Part shown: positions 52,645 to 62,602 of the stretch, in pieces | Position numbering within the stretch: position 1 is the first letter of the stretch | Layout: every line of letters begins with the position of its first letter | Assembly: GCF_000187245.1 (NCBI RefSeq) | Contig: NC_027866.1 | Span: 302,411-366,410 of the forward strand | Reading direction: 5' to 3' | DNA from: Ogataea parapolymorpha DL-1 | Lineage: Eukaryota > Ascomycota > Pichiomycetes > Pichiales > Pichiaceae | DNA length: 64,000 nucleotides | Position numbers and translations under genes: made by a program | Notes under the pieces: model-generated | The model's input: only the letters and a program-made list of their open reading frames with translations | Told to the model about the DNA's origin: nothing | The model's database searches: none

Positions 52645-54255
52645 TCAGCGATTGTATGATATATCTCCAGTAATCCACCTGTTCACCATATCAAGAGCAG
52701 CTTCTGGTTGGTCATGAGGAACCATATGGCCTGCATCGTAAACCCGGGCAAATGTCAGGTGCCCATTGGTCTTAATCTCTCCCGCAGGAAGGCCCTCGAT
52801 TTCCGTATACCAGTTCTTGAATTCTGCCTTCTGATAAGAGGCACTTTCTTTCCATTCCAATACTTCCGTCCAGGCCAGGTTTCCTAGCCAGTTGCAAATA
52901 TAGTCTTTGTCTCCTGCGTAAATAAGAACCGGGAGACCAGCATCTAGAACTTGGGCCACGTACTGCTGAAATGGCTTTGTTTCGTCTCCTGTCAAGATGA
53001 ATTGTCGAAAAACTTCATCATCACAACCACTATAGATATCAACTTCTGCACCCAGTGCCTCTTTAACTTCAGGAAGATTCATGTACTTGTCGATGTAGTC
53101 CATTCCCAGGTAGCAGTTTCCATCTTGAGTTTCACAAGGGCCACGAATATCATAAACATTAAGCCCGGTCTCCTCAAATGGTTCCAATATACGTTCACAG
53201 TAAAGATTTGCCGGCAGGCAAGTAACGGCAGATAGGGTTCTATAGCATGCACTGATCAATCTTTTGCAGCGAGAATACATGTCGTCGATTTTCATGCAGT
53301 CACTGTCGGAAAGGATTTGTTTGTAACCCGATAACGATGCATTGCAGGCCATTGGACCATACCAGCCATATTGGATCAATGGATCTGTAATTCCATTACC
53401 AATTAAAATAGAGGTGAGTTCAAAAGACTTGTTCTTGTGATCAAGAATCTCGCTTGCAATATTAGGAATGTAGTGACCTGCGTAAGATTCGCCAGCGATG
53501 TGAAAGTCATTATTCGAAAACTGCACAAATTTTGTGAAGAATAGCTCCAAGAACGCAAAAACATCCTTAGCTGCGACCTTAGTGCTTGAAACAGAGGACC
53601 TCGTACTGTACGAGTAGCCAACACCAACAGGCTGTTCCAGAAATATGACCGACGCATTGTTGTTCCAAGAGTAGGGATTGTGGATTGGGGTAAGTGTGGT
53701 TCCGTTAAGTGAAGCTGGTCCAAGCTCAAATAAGCAGCCCGTCACTGAGCTGCAGCCAGGACCTCCATTTAACCAAAGAATCACAGGGTCGGTCGCAGGA
53801 TCGTTTCTGCTCTCAAAAAACCAATAAAAGAGGTGCTTATCATCATCATTGATATCAAAATATCCGGTATACTGTTTAACAGTATCCACACCTAGACTCA
53901 GTGGGTTGCTCCGTTTTTTCGTATGCAATCTCAGTTGATATTCTGGCAAGCTTTCAAGGCTAATAGTCTCCACACTGTCAGAATCGCTTTTGATATCAAT
54001 TGGAAATGAGCTACTTATTGGACAAACACTAGTTTCATAATCTTGGATGGCCTTTTTGAGCCCTTGTGTACCAAGTCGTTGCTCCAAAGAGCTCCATACG
54101 AACCTGACATCGTCCTGGAGAACCTTATCAAGCCCTTCAAGGGAATAACGGTATTCAGAGTCAACAGAAAGAACCTTTTCACCAATTGCTGCACACTGGA
54201 CAGCAGTAATCAAACTGAGGCCAGAAAACAGCAATGGAAACAAATGGAGCTTCAT
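52645..54255 (-). CDS. PRC1: Carboxypeptidase Y precursor, vacuolar serine carboxypeptidase
   Basis: 536 residues, matching yeast Prc1 (532). Signal peptide 1-21, a propeptide to about 120, then the mature enzyme starting near QYTGYFDI. Catalytic Ser near 254 in GESYAGHYIP, Asp near 449 in AGDKDYICNW, His near 509 in DAGHMVPHDQP, and the oxyanion region LWLNGGPGCSS. Several N-glycosylation sites (NGT, NNAS, NKS, NAS) and cysteine pairs are in the expected region. The paralogue Atg42/Ybr139w is an alternative, but length and order fit either. Confidence 0.92.
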   Translation of the reverse strand: MKLHLFPLLFSGLSLITAVQCAAIGEKVLSVDSEYRYSLEGLDKVLQDDVRFVWSSLEQRLGTQGLKKAIQDYETSVCPISSSFPIDIKSDSDSVETISLESLPEYQLRLHTKKRSNPLSLGVDTVKQYTGYFDINDDDKHLFYWFFESRNDPATDPVILWLNGGPGCSSVTGCLFELGPASLNGTTLTPIHNPYSWNNNASVIFLEQPVGVGYSYSTRSSVSSTKVAAKDVFAFLELFFTKFVQFSNNDFHIAGESYAGHYIPNIASEILDHKNKSFELTSILIGNGITDPLIQYGWYGPMACNASLSGYKQILSDSDCMKIDDMYSRCKRLISACYRTLSAVTCLPANLYCERILEPFEETGLNVYDIRGPCETQDGNCYLGMDYIDKYMNLPEVKEALGAEVDIYSGCDDEVFRQFILTGDETKPFQQYVAQVLDAGLPVLIYAGDKDYICNWLGNLAWTEVLEWKESASYQKAEFKNWYTEIEGLPAGEIKTNGHLTFARVYDAGHMVPHDQPEAALDMVNRWITGDISYNR

Positions 54256-54627
54256 TTGAATAAATTAGAGGGTTGTTAATTGGGGAAATAACGACTACAA
54301 AATAATATGGCTGTGCAGGCTGACACAATTATCGGTTTCAATTGACATATCGGTTTTTCAGAAGATTCCCACCGATCGGGGGTAGCAAATTTACTTCAGA
54401 ATTGAGCGCTCTGTGGCCATAAGGGTTTTATTGGACAAGATGTCCCCCAAAAGCCACATTGTCTTTCTTGCTACCAACATTATAATTCTCATAACCACTC
54501 CTCACGCCACAGAATTTTCTACTCCCTTTCGCACCGAAAATTATTAAAAACTATCTTATCAGACAAGACATCTAGCTTGACGTGTATTGTATCGGCAACT
54601 GTTTTGATTTTTTACTTACAGTAAGCA
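54256..54627. other. Divergent promoter between PRC1 and LSB3
   Basis: 372 bp holding both promoters. A CCGATCGG palindrome occurs near 54372, as it also does near 60673 in another divergent promoter. No transcript-like feature otherwise. Confidence 0.55.
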
Positions 54628-55866
54628 ATGGGCCTTAACAATCCAATTCCGAGATCGCTGAAAACCGAGTCTAAGTAAGTGTTATCAAAAATTCCGTCAG
54701 GAGTTTTGGAAGTCTCAAACTAACAACTCAGGAAAGCAGCTAAAATCCTAGCCTCCTTCATTAAACCAAACCAGTTGTTTGGAGCAGATGAAGTCATTCC
54801 CCGAGAAGTTCTTCTCAACGCCAAGGGATTGGCAGTGATCACCGTTCTGAAAGCCGGATTTCTTTTTTCTGGCAGAGCCGGCTCGGGTGTCGTGGTCGCT
54901 AGGTTGCCCGACGGCTCATGGTCCGCCCCTTCTGCTATCGTTACCGCAGGTGCGGGTGTTGGTGGACAAGTTGGAGCCGAAGTTACCGATTTTGTTTTCA
55001 TCCTCAATACCCAGGCTGCAGTTGAATCCTTCGCTCAATTCGGTTCGGTGACTTTGGGTGGTAATATTTCTGTTGCGGCAGGTCCTTTGGGAAGAAATGC
55101 GGAAGTCGCAGGTTCTGCCTCTTTCAAAAACGTCGCTCCGGTGTTTGCTTACTCCAAAACAAAAGGTCTTTTCGCCGGTGTTTCGGTGGAGGGCTCTGTC
55201 CTCGTCGAAAGAAGAGAGGCTAACAGAAAATTCTATGGTGACATGTGTAAGGCCAGTCAAATCCTGGGAGGTCGTGTGAGACCTCCTCCAGCATGCGAGC
55301 CTCTCATGAGAGTGCTCAATAGCAGAGCTTTCACAAGAGCAAGTGCCAATGGTGAGTATTATTCTGACGACGAAGACTATTATAACGATATTCCTTCGGA
55401 GTTCAGCTCAGAGGCGTCCTCCAGCAGATATAACTCGCGCAGATCTTATGGTTCAGATGATGAGGAATATTCGGATGACGATTCGCCTCGTTCGTATTAC
55501 CATCGCTCTACCCCTGGAACCACGCCTTCGCATTCGAGAAAGCCAACTTCTTGGGAAGATGACGTTTATGATAGATATGATAGAAACAGATCATCCAAAT
55601 CAGAAGCAAGATCTGCAGGCTACAGGCCAAGGTCAGAAAAACCAGATTTTGGCTATGGGTCCGCTCGCGGAAGCTCAGGATCATCAGGGTCCAAGAAAGC
55701 TATCGCTCTCTACACATTTGCAGGAGAGCAACAGGGCGATCTCGGGTTCAAAAAAGGAGACGTGATAACTATTATTCAGAAATCAGATTCAACGGATGAT
55801 TGGTGGACAGGCAGAATCGGCACCAGGGAAGGCATTTTCCCTGCTAATTATGTTGAGTTAGTGTAA
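54628..55866 (+). CDS. LSB3: Lsb3/Ysc84, SYLF plus SH3 actin-patch protein, with one 57-nt intron
   Basis: Exons 54628-54674 and 54732-55866, 393 residues. Lsb3 and Ysc84 bind Las17 and bundle actin at endocytic sites. Exon 1 supplies MGLNNPIPRSLKTES, matching the yeast start; exon 2 continues with KKAAKILASFIKPNQ. The SYLF lipid- and actin-binding domain covers 1-215 (GLAVITVLKAGFLFSGRAGSGVVVARL), a Ser/Tyr/Asp-rich linker follows, and a C-terminal SH3 domain begins ALYTFAGEQQGDLGFKKGD and ends GIFPANYVEL. S. cerevisiae has two near-identical paralogues from genome duplication; here one gene stands for both. Confidence 0.95.
54675..54731 (+). other. 57-nt intron of LSB3
   Basis: GTAAGT donor, ACTAAC branch point, CTCAG acceptor seven bases later. 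Splicing restores the TES-KKAAK junction found in the family. Confidence 0.9.
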
Positions 55867-55982
55867 CAATAAACTTTCGTTGGTTCTTTTGTCTCGATTT
55901 TTATATTCTTGAAAATGCTGTTTGAAGAGTCATTCCCCAGGTATATAGGTCACATAAAGCTAAATCTCAAAGATCCTCATCT

Positions 55983-58253
55983 CTAGCATTTGGGCACAAT
56001 ACCCAAGTACATCGCACTCTGCACAATTTGAGTTTTAAGCAGGGGGTGCAAAGGTTGGTCTTTCTTGTAGTTGGATTCCAAAAATTTAGAGAATGAATCA
56101 ACCCTATTAGACCAAAAGAACTTGATGATGTGCTCAGACAATGAATGCACTTTGTGTAGATAAATGCATCCGGTGTTGTTGGAGATCAGTGTATCTTCGC
56201 CTAAAATATCAACAGCACAAATGCCTATGATTTGTTCAATCTTGCTGCGAAGATCCACGCTCAATCGCTCTCCATCGCTCTTTTCCTTGGTTTGAACCGT
56301 TTCAGCCAATTTGTCCTGCTCGACAGATTTTGCAAAAGCTGCTAGCTGAAATAATTTCGAGGGATCTACATATGACCTCATCCCAGTAGTGCTGGATTGT
56401 TCGGGTAGTGGGCCACAATGGTAGCGACGCATATCGGTAATAACTGTCTCCTTATCTTGGATCTCCACTTTGACCTTGAAACAGCGAACACCCAGTAGCT
56501 TAAGGTTATCAATCAGAACGTCAGCATCGGCTTCATTTACCATTTCCACATATCCATAAGCGGTGTAGCCCTTCTTGTTTTCTTGGGGGTATGTTCCATA
56601 AAGTTCCACAGACTTTATTGATCCAAAGGTTAAGCACCAATTTTGGAACTTGTCTTTATGCGTGTTGACATTCAACCCCGTGATCAATATTTTGAGCTTG
56701 TATTTTGGTTGAACTTCTTGCTTTCGACTGTAACTTTTCTCTTCCTTTGGAATTGCGCGAGTAACAAATAGCTGCTGCTTATTGATTTCAACCATGTTTA
56801 GATGCGAGACCGCTTTATCCACGGATTCCTGGTTACTTAGAGTCACCAGAGCCCAGCACCCATTTTTTTTTGGGACCTTCCTTGCTAAGACAGATAAAAC
56901 AGGTCCATACGGTTCAACCAAACTCTTGATAACATGTTCCTCAATATTCAAGGGCAAATTTCTCACAAAAATGGAATAGTGTGTGCTTATGTCGTTCTTG
57001 TGCTTTGTGTTCTGAAATGTGGGCGAAAAAGTAGGGATCTGTGAGATATCCCTTTTTTCTGTCAGCTTGCTGCTTGCGCTCGCAGTTGCTCCAAATAGTT
57101 CTCTGTCTTTCTTGAGAATATGTAGACCCACATAGACGAGTCGACCATCTAAGGTAGTATGATTATAAGTTTTGACGACTTCATATGCCACCTCCTTAGA
57201 TTCGAAGTGTATGAATGCTTGCTGTTTGGATGAATCGTACTTACACGACAAAACGTTTCCATGCTTTCTGAACCTATCGTAAAGTTGTCGGGTAGTGAGA
57301 TGTGATGAGAGATTGGAAAGAAAAACATTGGCGCCTATGCGTTCTCTCTGACTTTTATCTCTTAAGGATGGCATGATTCTGATTTCTGAGGAACCGATCG
57401 TGGTATAATTGAGAGATTCCATGGCGAAATTTGCCTGATCCTCATTGGAGTAGTTGACGTATCCATAACCTAACGAGTTGCCGGTTTGACAGTCCGCAGG
57501 TATCTTGACCGAAAGAAGACCAGGATATTTATTGAAAACATTTTTCAGGTCAAGCTCACTCAAAGATTTATCCAAGTCACCAACAAAAAGTGAGGTGACC
57601 TGTTTTGGTGGGCTAAGAAGGCTGGAAGGGGTGAGATTAGGCAGTACCCAAGAGTTGTCCTCTGTTGAGTTTTTGGGCAAAGTGACAATTTCGGCACTGG
57701 AATCAGATTCTACTGATTCTTTCTTGAAATCGCGTGGATGTGTCTCTTTGACCTCTACGCATGTTTCTGATTTGGTAGCTATCTCTGTTTCCCGTAGTTT
57801 TTCCTCCTCGATCTTTGTGGTCGCAGTTTGGATCTCGAGTTTGTGGCCTGTGAATATGTTAGATTTTGTGGGGGTCATGACGTCATCTTCAGTCATGCTA
57901 ATCTTGTCAATTTGTTCCACCCCATAGTCCAGAAAATCTGAATCTGTATTGACGCAGTTGATGCGAGGAGCACTCTCTGGCCCAGGTTGGTTTTCGTCGG
58001 TTGGAAGTTTGACACTAGAATTTGTCCTTTCCTTGTACAATTTGAGATTAAATAAGCTATGGCGCCTTTTTTCTTCCGAGTCCAATGGCTTTCTTCTCAA
58101 ACTCAGAGAATCATTTTCTTTCATACTGGTCATGAATGAGGATTCTCTAGATACGCATGCTGTTTTCATATTCTCTTCTTGCTTGTTGTCTCTATTTGAA
58201 AGCCGCGACTTAAGATACCTTAGGCCCATGGAAAAGCTACGTGACTCATCCAT
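55983..58253 (-). CDS. Poly(A)-binding-protein-related RNA-binding protein with four RRMs (Pes4/Mip6-like)
   Basis: 756 residues. After a long Ser/Lys-rich N-terminus (1-210) four RRM domains follow: about 213-290 (SLFVGDLDKSLSELDL, RNP1-like GYGYVNY), 305-375 (NVFLSNLSSHLTTRQLYDRF, AFIHF), 425-500 (SIFVRNLPLNIEEHVIKSLV) and a weaker fourth at 520-600 (KILITGLNVNTHKDKFQNWC, AYGYVEM). Four RRMs like Pab1 but lacking its polar linker identify the Pes4/Mip6 pair, which bind mRNAs of sporulation and stress programmes and the exporter Mex67. I cannot choose between them. Confidence 0.75.
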   Translation of the reverse strand: MDESRSFSMGLRYLKSRLSNRDNKQEENMKTACVSRESSFMTSMKENDSLSLRRKPLDSEEKRRHSLFNLKLYKERTNSSVKLPTDENQPGPESAPRINCVNTDSDFLDYGVEQIDKISMTEDDVMTPTKSNIFTGHKLEIQTATTKIEEEKLRETEIATKSETCVEVKETHPRDFKKESVESDSSAEIVTLPKNSTEDNSWVLPNLTPSSLLSPPKQVTSLFVGDLDKSLSELDLKNVFNKYPGLLSVKIPADCQTGNSLGYGYVNYSNEDQANFAMESLNYTTIGSSEIRIMPSLRDKSQRERIGANVFLSNLSSHLTTRQLYDRFRKHGNVLSCKYDSSKQQAFIHFESKEVAYEVVKTYNHTTLDGRLVYVGLHILKKDRELFGATASASSKLTEKRDISQIPTFSPTFQNTKHKNDISTHYSIFVRNLPLNIEEHVIKSLVEPYGPVLSVLARKVPKKNGCWALVTLSNQESVDKAVSHLNMVEINKQQLFVTRAIPKEEKSYSRKQEVQPKYKLKILITGLNVNTHKDKFQNWCLTFGSIKSVELYGTYPQENKKGYTAYGYVEMVNEADADVLIDNLKLLGVRCFKVKVEIQDKETVITDMRRYHCGPLPEQSSTTGMRSYVDPSKLFQLAAFAKSVEQDKLAETVQTKEKSDGERLSVDLRSKIEQIIGICAVDILGEDTLISNNTGCIYLHKVHSLSEHIIKFFWSNRVDSFSKFLESNYKKDQPLHPLLKTQIVQSAMYLGIVPKC

Positions 58254-58388
58254 CAAGAACAGCGATTAAAAATGTGCGTCAGGCATGCTTTTTATATTAT
58301 CGTTAGCGCCAAATTAACATGAAAAAAGGGCACTAATTAATCTAATTATTCCCTGCTTATGTAAAACAATGTACAGGAATCTATATTT

Positions 58389-60485
58389 TTAAACAGTCAA
58401 GATATCCCTACCAAAAATACCTCTGTTCAACCAATCCATGAATAGCAGCACACGGGTTCTGAAGCTGACACTCTGGGCGAAGTAAATACTTCTCCACAGG
58501 TAGACAGCGATGATATCTCCAACGAACGAGTATCCTGGTGCAAAATCGAAAACAGCTGAGTTTCCAATGTATGCCAAAGAGCCCAAATGTCTATATTTGA
58601 AAGGACGGGCAATGGCGTTATCAATATCACCATCCACGATATCGTTGATTGACAAAGTGGTGGACGATTTGCGTAATTTTGAGAGCTTTTTGCCCATATA
58701 TTTGCCCTGCTGGTTGGCCCGCTGAGCAGTGGCTGGCAGAGAGGTGACTTTGGAATCGACTTCCTTCATGAGCAGCTTGACTTGGTCAAAATTAAGTTTT
58801 CTCCGGCCTTCTGGATCATATTTTGGAACGAGCTCTTCAACTAGGGAGAGCGCTTCTGCAGCAAGCGGGTTCATCTGGGAAATTTGTGTGCAAAGCTGTT
58901 TCAGCTCATTGTAAGTGAGGTCGACGTGTTTAATATCGTCATCGGTGATAATGTGGTGAGAACGAATGAATTTGTGAGATTGAGAGCCAATGATGTATTT
59001 TCTGACGTAGTCGGAACAGTGCTCTGCCAGCTCGGTACGCACAGTGGCACAGTCTCCAATTGCATAGACGTCACCAAGAGGGGCACCAATGACCCGCAAC
59101 TGTGCATCGGTCTCGATGGCACGTTTATTCTTTTGCGAGCCTGCTAAGTCCTTAACAACTTGCTGGGCTAATGGATTCTGTGCGACACCTGTGGACCATA
59201 GACACAATCCAAACGGCACGCTCTTGGTCTCTGTCTCACCGCTGGCTGTCTTTTGGTCGAAAATGACTTGGTTAGGCAATATTTCTCTAACTCTGGAATT
59301 GGTTAGAAGATCGATTTGATCATGTTCAAACCGCTTCATGGCATATTCGGAGATGGCCTTGTCGTAAGTGTTCAAAATGTGCGATCTAGATTGAATAATG
59401 TGGATCGAGATTTCTTGTCTCAAAATTTTAGGGAAGCTTCTGGTCAGATCTTCATTCAATAAGTCGAAGATTTCTGCTGCGACTTCAACACCGGTAGGGC
59501 CGGCACCGCAAATGACGAAAGAAAGTAGCTTCTTTCTTTCTTCGTCCGAGGTTGTTGGTAGGCATGCTTTTTCCAGGTTGGTCACGATCTTGCGTCGAAT
59601 TTCCACTGCATCCTCTGCCGTTTTAAGTTGGTTGCTGTATTCCAATCCTTTAACGCCGTGAGTGTTAGATGTGGATCCAACTGCAATGACAAGCTTGTCG
59701 TAAGGAACATAAAAGCGCTGATCAGTTCCTGGGACCTTGACCTTGATAAGCTTTTCACTGAACAGGATTTTTTCTGCTGAGGCCTCTAGATAATGGCCGT
59801 TGACTCTGCGGACAATGTGTCTGATGCTTTCCATCAAGGACTTGAGCTCTAGAGTGCCGACGGCGGCACAGGGAAGCATAGGGGTGAACAAAAAGTAATT
59901 GATCGGAGAGATAACGGTGACATCATAATCGTTCTTGTCCAGGTTTCCGAGCAATCCAACTGATCCCCAGCCGGAACCCAGAATAACCAAGTGCGGTTTT
60001 CTTCTCAGCTCCTCCTTTGCTGGACTGTCAAATGAGTCGAGGTGATCGGTCAGAATTGGCAAGTTCTCTGGCCCGCCGATTGGAGGATTCAGGGCACTCT
60101 CGGGAACTAGGAGATTTTCTATAATTTCTGGTGGAGTGTAAGTCGTGTAATCATAAACAAAGAATGCAGACAGAAGAAGAACAATTGTTCCGCTAACAAC
60201 ACCTGATGTGTAGAAAAACAGCTTCAACACTCTTCCGACAGCGGTATTCGTCCAAAAACTTGATTTCGGCCGCTTGACAGGTGGTAACGGTTCGAGCTCG
60301 TTCAAACGAGGAAAACCCGTGTGGAATTGTCTAGAGAGCAAGGCAGTTGCCAGCAATGGTTTTCTCAAATAGACTCGAGCAGATCTGGCCACCGGCTTGG
60401 GGCAAACCCAGATACTTGGTTTGGGCTGCGAAGCCAGTCTAAGAGTCGTTTTTGGCAGGCCAACCTTTATTATTGATGGGAACAT
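58389..60485 (-). CDS. NDE1: External alternative NADH dehydrogenase (Nde-type) with an EF-hand-like insertion
   Basis: 698 residues, longer than S. cerevisiae Nde1 (560). A single-subunit type II NADH dehydrogenase that oxidises cytosolic NADH on the outer face of the inner mitochondrial membrane. Basic presequence, one membrane anchor near 75-97 (LFFYTSGVVSGTIVLLLSAF), FAD motif VILGSGWGS near 168, NAD motif ICGAGPTGVE near 327, AIGDCATV, and the amphipathic C-terminal helices (LFMDWLNRGIFGRDI). An insertion of about 100 residues around 510-620 contains KYDPEGRRKLNFDQ, a degenerate calcium-binding loop at the place where some fungal enzymes carry a real EF hand. The symbol denotes the family. 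Confidence 0.9.
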   Translation of the reverse strand: MFPSIIKVGLPKTTLRLASQPKPSIWVCPKPVARSARVYLRKPLLATALLSRQFHTGFPRLNELEPLPPVKRPKSSFWTNTAVGRVLKLFFYTSGVVSGTIVLLLSAFFVYDYTTYTPPEIIENLLVPESALNPPIGGPENLPILTDHLDSFDSPAKEELRRKPHLVILGSGWGSVGLLGNLDKNDYDVTVISPINYFLFTPMLPCAAVGTLELKSLMESIRHIVRRVNGHYLEASAEKILFSEKLIKVKVPGTDQRFYVPYDKLVIAVGSTSNTHGVKGLEYSNQLKTAEDAVEIRRKIVTNLEKACLPTTSDEERKKLLSFVICGAGPTGVEVAAEIFDLLNEDLTRSFPKILRQEISIHIIQSRSHILNTYDKAISEYAMKRFEHDQIDLLTNSRVREILPNQVIFDQKTASGETETKSVPFGLCLWSTGVAQNPLAQQVVKDLAGSQKNKRAIETDAQLRVIGAPLGDVYAIGDCATVRTELAEHCSDYVRKYIIGSQSHKFIRSHHIITDDDIKHVDLTYNELKQLCTQISQMNPLAAEALSLVEELVPKYDPEGRRKLNFDQVKLLMKEVDSKVTSLPATAQRANQQGKYMGKKLSKLRKSSTTLSINDIVDGDIDNAIARPFKYRHLGSLAYIGNSAVFDFAPGYSFVGDIIAVYLWRSIYFAQSVSFRTRVLLFMDWLNRGIFGRDILTV

Positions 60486-61017
60486 ACTAAAGGTGCTCTT
60501 CTAAGAAAAGTGTAGGCGGCCAAATTACAACCAAATTTAATAGCCAAACACAATTGAATAAAAACAAACTGGGTGTTTGACCTATTAGGATTTTATAATG
60601 CCAAGTGTAAGGAACAGACTTGACCGAAAAGTGCCAATGAAAAAAAGATTTTAGATGTTTTCAACCACCAATATCCGATCGGAGTTTGTTGCCAATAGGG
60701 GGTGCACGTTTGCTTTTTTTTTCAAAGATCCATAGTTACCGTGCAACCAACCTGATCCATTGCGTTCCGGTCGGCATTAAACGGTGGGCGCCCTTTGTAG
60801 GAATCCGACGTGCATATTACATATTGGGGGGTGCAAAAGTCCATAACTCACATCCGTGCACCAAGTTATGGCCGTCTCGGTCGACCCTGTCTACTCACCT
60901 CTGCACCGCGTAGAATTTTATGGAAACCCACATCGCACAATCACTTATTGTCTTGCGACAATCTCTTATCTCTGCGTCGTGTGATTATAAAAGACCCTGT
61001 AAATTCCCTGCCCCGCC
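60486..61017. other. Divergent promoter between NDE1 and the lipase gene
   Basis: 532 bp. Contains GGGGGTGCA twice (60698 and 60826), a CCGATCGG palindrome (near 60673) and, 25 bp before the lipase ATG, TATAAAAG (60986-60993). Short open frames here are not genes. Confidence 0.6.
60986..60993 (+). promoter_or_regulatory. TATA box of the lipase gene
   Basis: TATAAAAG, only 25 bp before the ATG. If used, the mRNA would start at or past this ATG, or the element is fortuitous. Confidence 0.4.
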
Positions 61018-62538
61018 ATGGAATCTAAGAACTGTCACCTTGTTGTTCTTTGTCACGGTCTTTGGGGAGTGTCTGAGCACTTCGCCTATATTGAGGCGCA
61101 GCTGAAAAACCATGCTTCTTTAAGCTCTAGCAAAGACCAGCTAATAGTCTATACCACAAAGACCAACGAGAGGTTCAAAACCTACGACGGTATCGACCTC
61201 TGCGGTACTCGCGTCGCAGAGGAGATTCTTGCCGAAGCCCTAAGATTGCAGGAACAGGGATTGACTGTTAGTAAATTTTCTGTTGTTGGCTATTCTCTAG
61301 GAGGTTTAATTGCACGGTATGCCATCGGTGTTCTGCACTATCGCGGATTTTTCTGCAACATCGAGCCTGTTAATTTCACTAGTTTCTGTTCGCCACACGT
61401 TGGAGTCCTCACTCCGGGCCAGAGCGTCAGTATCAAGATTTTCAACTGGCTGGTGCCTGTGCTACTGGGCAAAAGCGGCCACCAGCTTTTTCTCAAAGAC
61501 TCGCCTACAGTGCCTCTTTTGAAGCTGATGTCGCTTCCGCATACCGTATTCTACCGCGGCCTCGCCAAGTTCAAGAACATCTCGCTGTACTCGAACATCC
61601 GCTCCGACATCCGGACATCCTGGTGGTGTTCTGGAATCAGCTACATCAATCCGTTTGACATATTGGACAAGAATCCTAACGTCAAAATTGACCAGGACGG
61701 CTATATTCACTTTGAGAACGGCTCCAAGTTCAGCCTGAAGTTCATTGAAGACTACAAACCGGTCGTTCTGGATGCCGACCAGCCAATCACGTTCACCGGC
61801 CTAGTCGACGTCTCGTCTAAAGCAAAACTCAACCAGATGGTCCAGGAGGACCTCCCAGCCGACAACGACGTCCCAGCACAGTCGAAAACGGCCAATTTCT
61901 TCCAGAGAAAGTTCAAGTGGGTCATCATGCTGTTTCGGTTCGGTGTGTACCTGCCAATGTGGGTCACGTGGTTTGTGCTGCACAACTGGTTGCAAGTCTT
62001 CAACTCGACTCTGCGAGTGATCAAGGAGTCGTCGAAATTGGCCGAATTTCTGGAGCTCTGCGAGGAGCCTGAGCCGGCGCGGCCACCGCTCACCAAACGG
62101 CTCAGCGAGGCCAGTATTGACCTGCACCGCCTGGAGCATGGGCTGCACGACCAGGGAGACGAGTTCATTGACTCTGTCTTCGATGCCATCACGTCGACGA
62201 ACGACATCAACCGCAGCATTTTTGAAGCACGCGAAAACGGCCCGCTCTCGCTCACCACCACCATCAACAAGATCGGCGAGTTCGACCTGTCTGCAGAGCC
62301 AGACACCCCGGATGCACTCCGGTACCGGCAGATTCTGAGTCCGTTTAAATTGGACCTTTCCGACCATCAAAAGGACATTATCAAGCATCTCAACAAGCTC
62401 CCATGGCGCAAATTTCCGATCTACATCACTAAGACAAACGCCACGCACGCGGCGGCCATTGTCCGACACGACGATCCTGCTTTTGAGGAGGGCAAGGTCG
62501 TGGTGAAGCATTTTGTTGAGGAAGTGTTCCAGCACTAG
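61018..62538 (+). CDS. LPL1: DUF676 serine lipase, Lpl1/Rog1 type
   Basis: 506 residues. Alpha/beta-hydrolase lipase of the DUF676 group: HLVVLCHGLWG at the N-terminus (oxyanion turn), FKTYDGIDLCGTRVAEEI, nucleophile elbow GYSLGGLIARYAIG near residue 94, FCSPHVGV and ILGKSGHQLF-type LLGKSGHQLF. A hydrophobic stretch around 300-325 (WVIMLFRFGVYLPMWVTWFVLHNW) could contact a membrane. Yeast members are Lpl1 (lipid-droplet phospholipase, 450 residues), Rog1 and Ydl109c (650-690); length lies between them, nearer Lpl1, so the symbol is provisional. Codon use turns strikingly GC-rich in the second half. Confidence 0.7.
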   Translation: MESKNCHLVVLCHGLWGVSEHFAYIEAQLKNHASLSSSKDQLIVYTTKTNERFKTYDGIDLCGTRVAEEILAEALRLQEQGLTVSKFSVVGYSLGGLIARYAIGVLHYRGFFCNIEPVNFTSFCSPHVGVLTPGQSVSIKIFNWLVPVLLGKSGHQLFLKDSPTVPLLKLMSLPHTVFYRGLAKFKNISLYSNIRSDIRTSWWCSGISYINPFDILDKNPNVKIDQDGYIHFENGSKFSLKFIEDYKPVVLDADQPITFTGLVDVSSKAKLNQMVQEDLPADNDVPAQSKTANFFQRKFKWVIMLFRFGVYLPMWVTWFVLHNWLQVFNSTLRVIKESSKLAEFLELCEEPEPARPPLTKRLSEASIDLHRLEHGLHDQGDEFIDSVFDAITSTNDINRSIFEARENGPLSLTTTINKIGEFDLSAEPDTPDALRYRQILSPFKLDLSDHQKDIIKHLNKLPWRKFPIYITKTNATHAAAIVRHDDPAFEEGKVVVKHFVEEVFQH

Positions 62539-62602
62539 ACGCATTCAGCATTTATAGAGAGTAAATCTATCAGCAACTCCTTGAATGAAAAATCTTCAAT
62601 GC

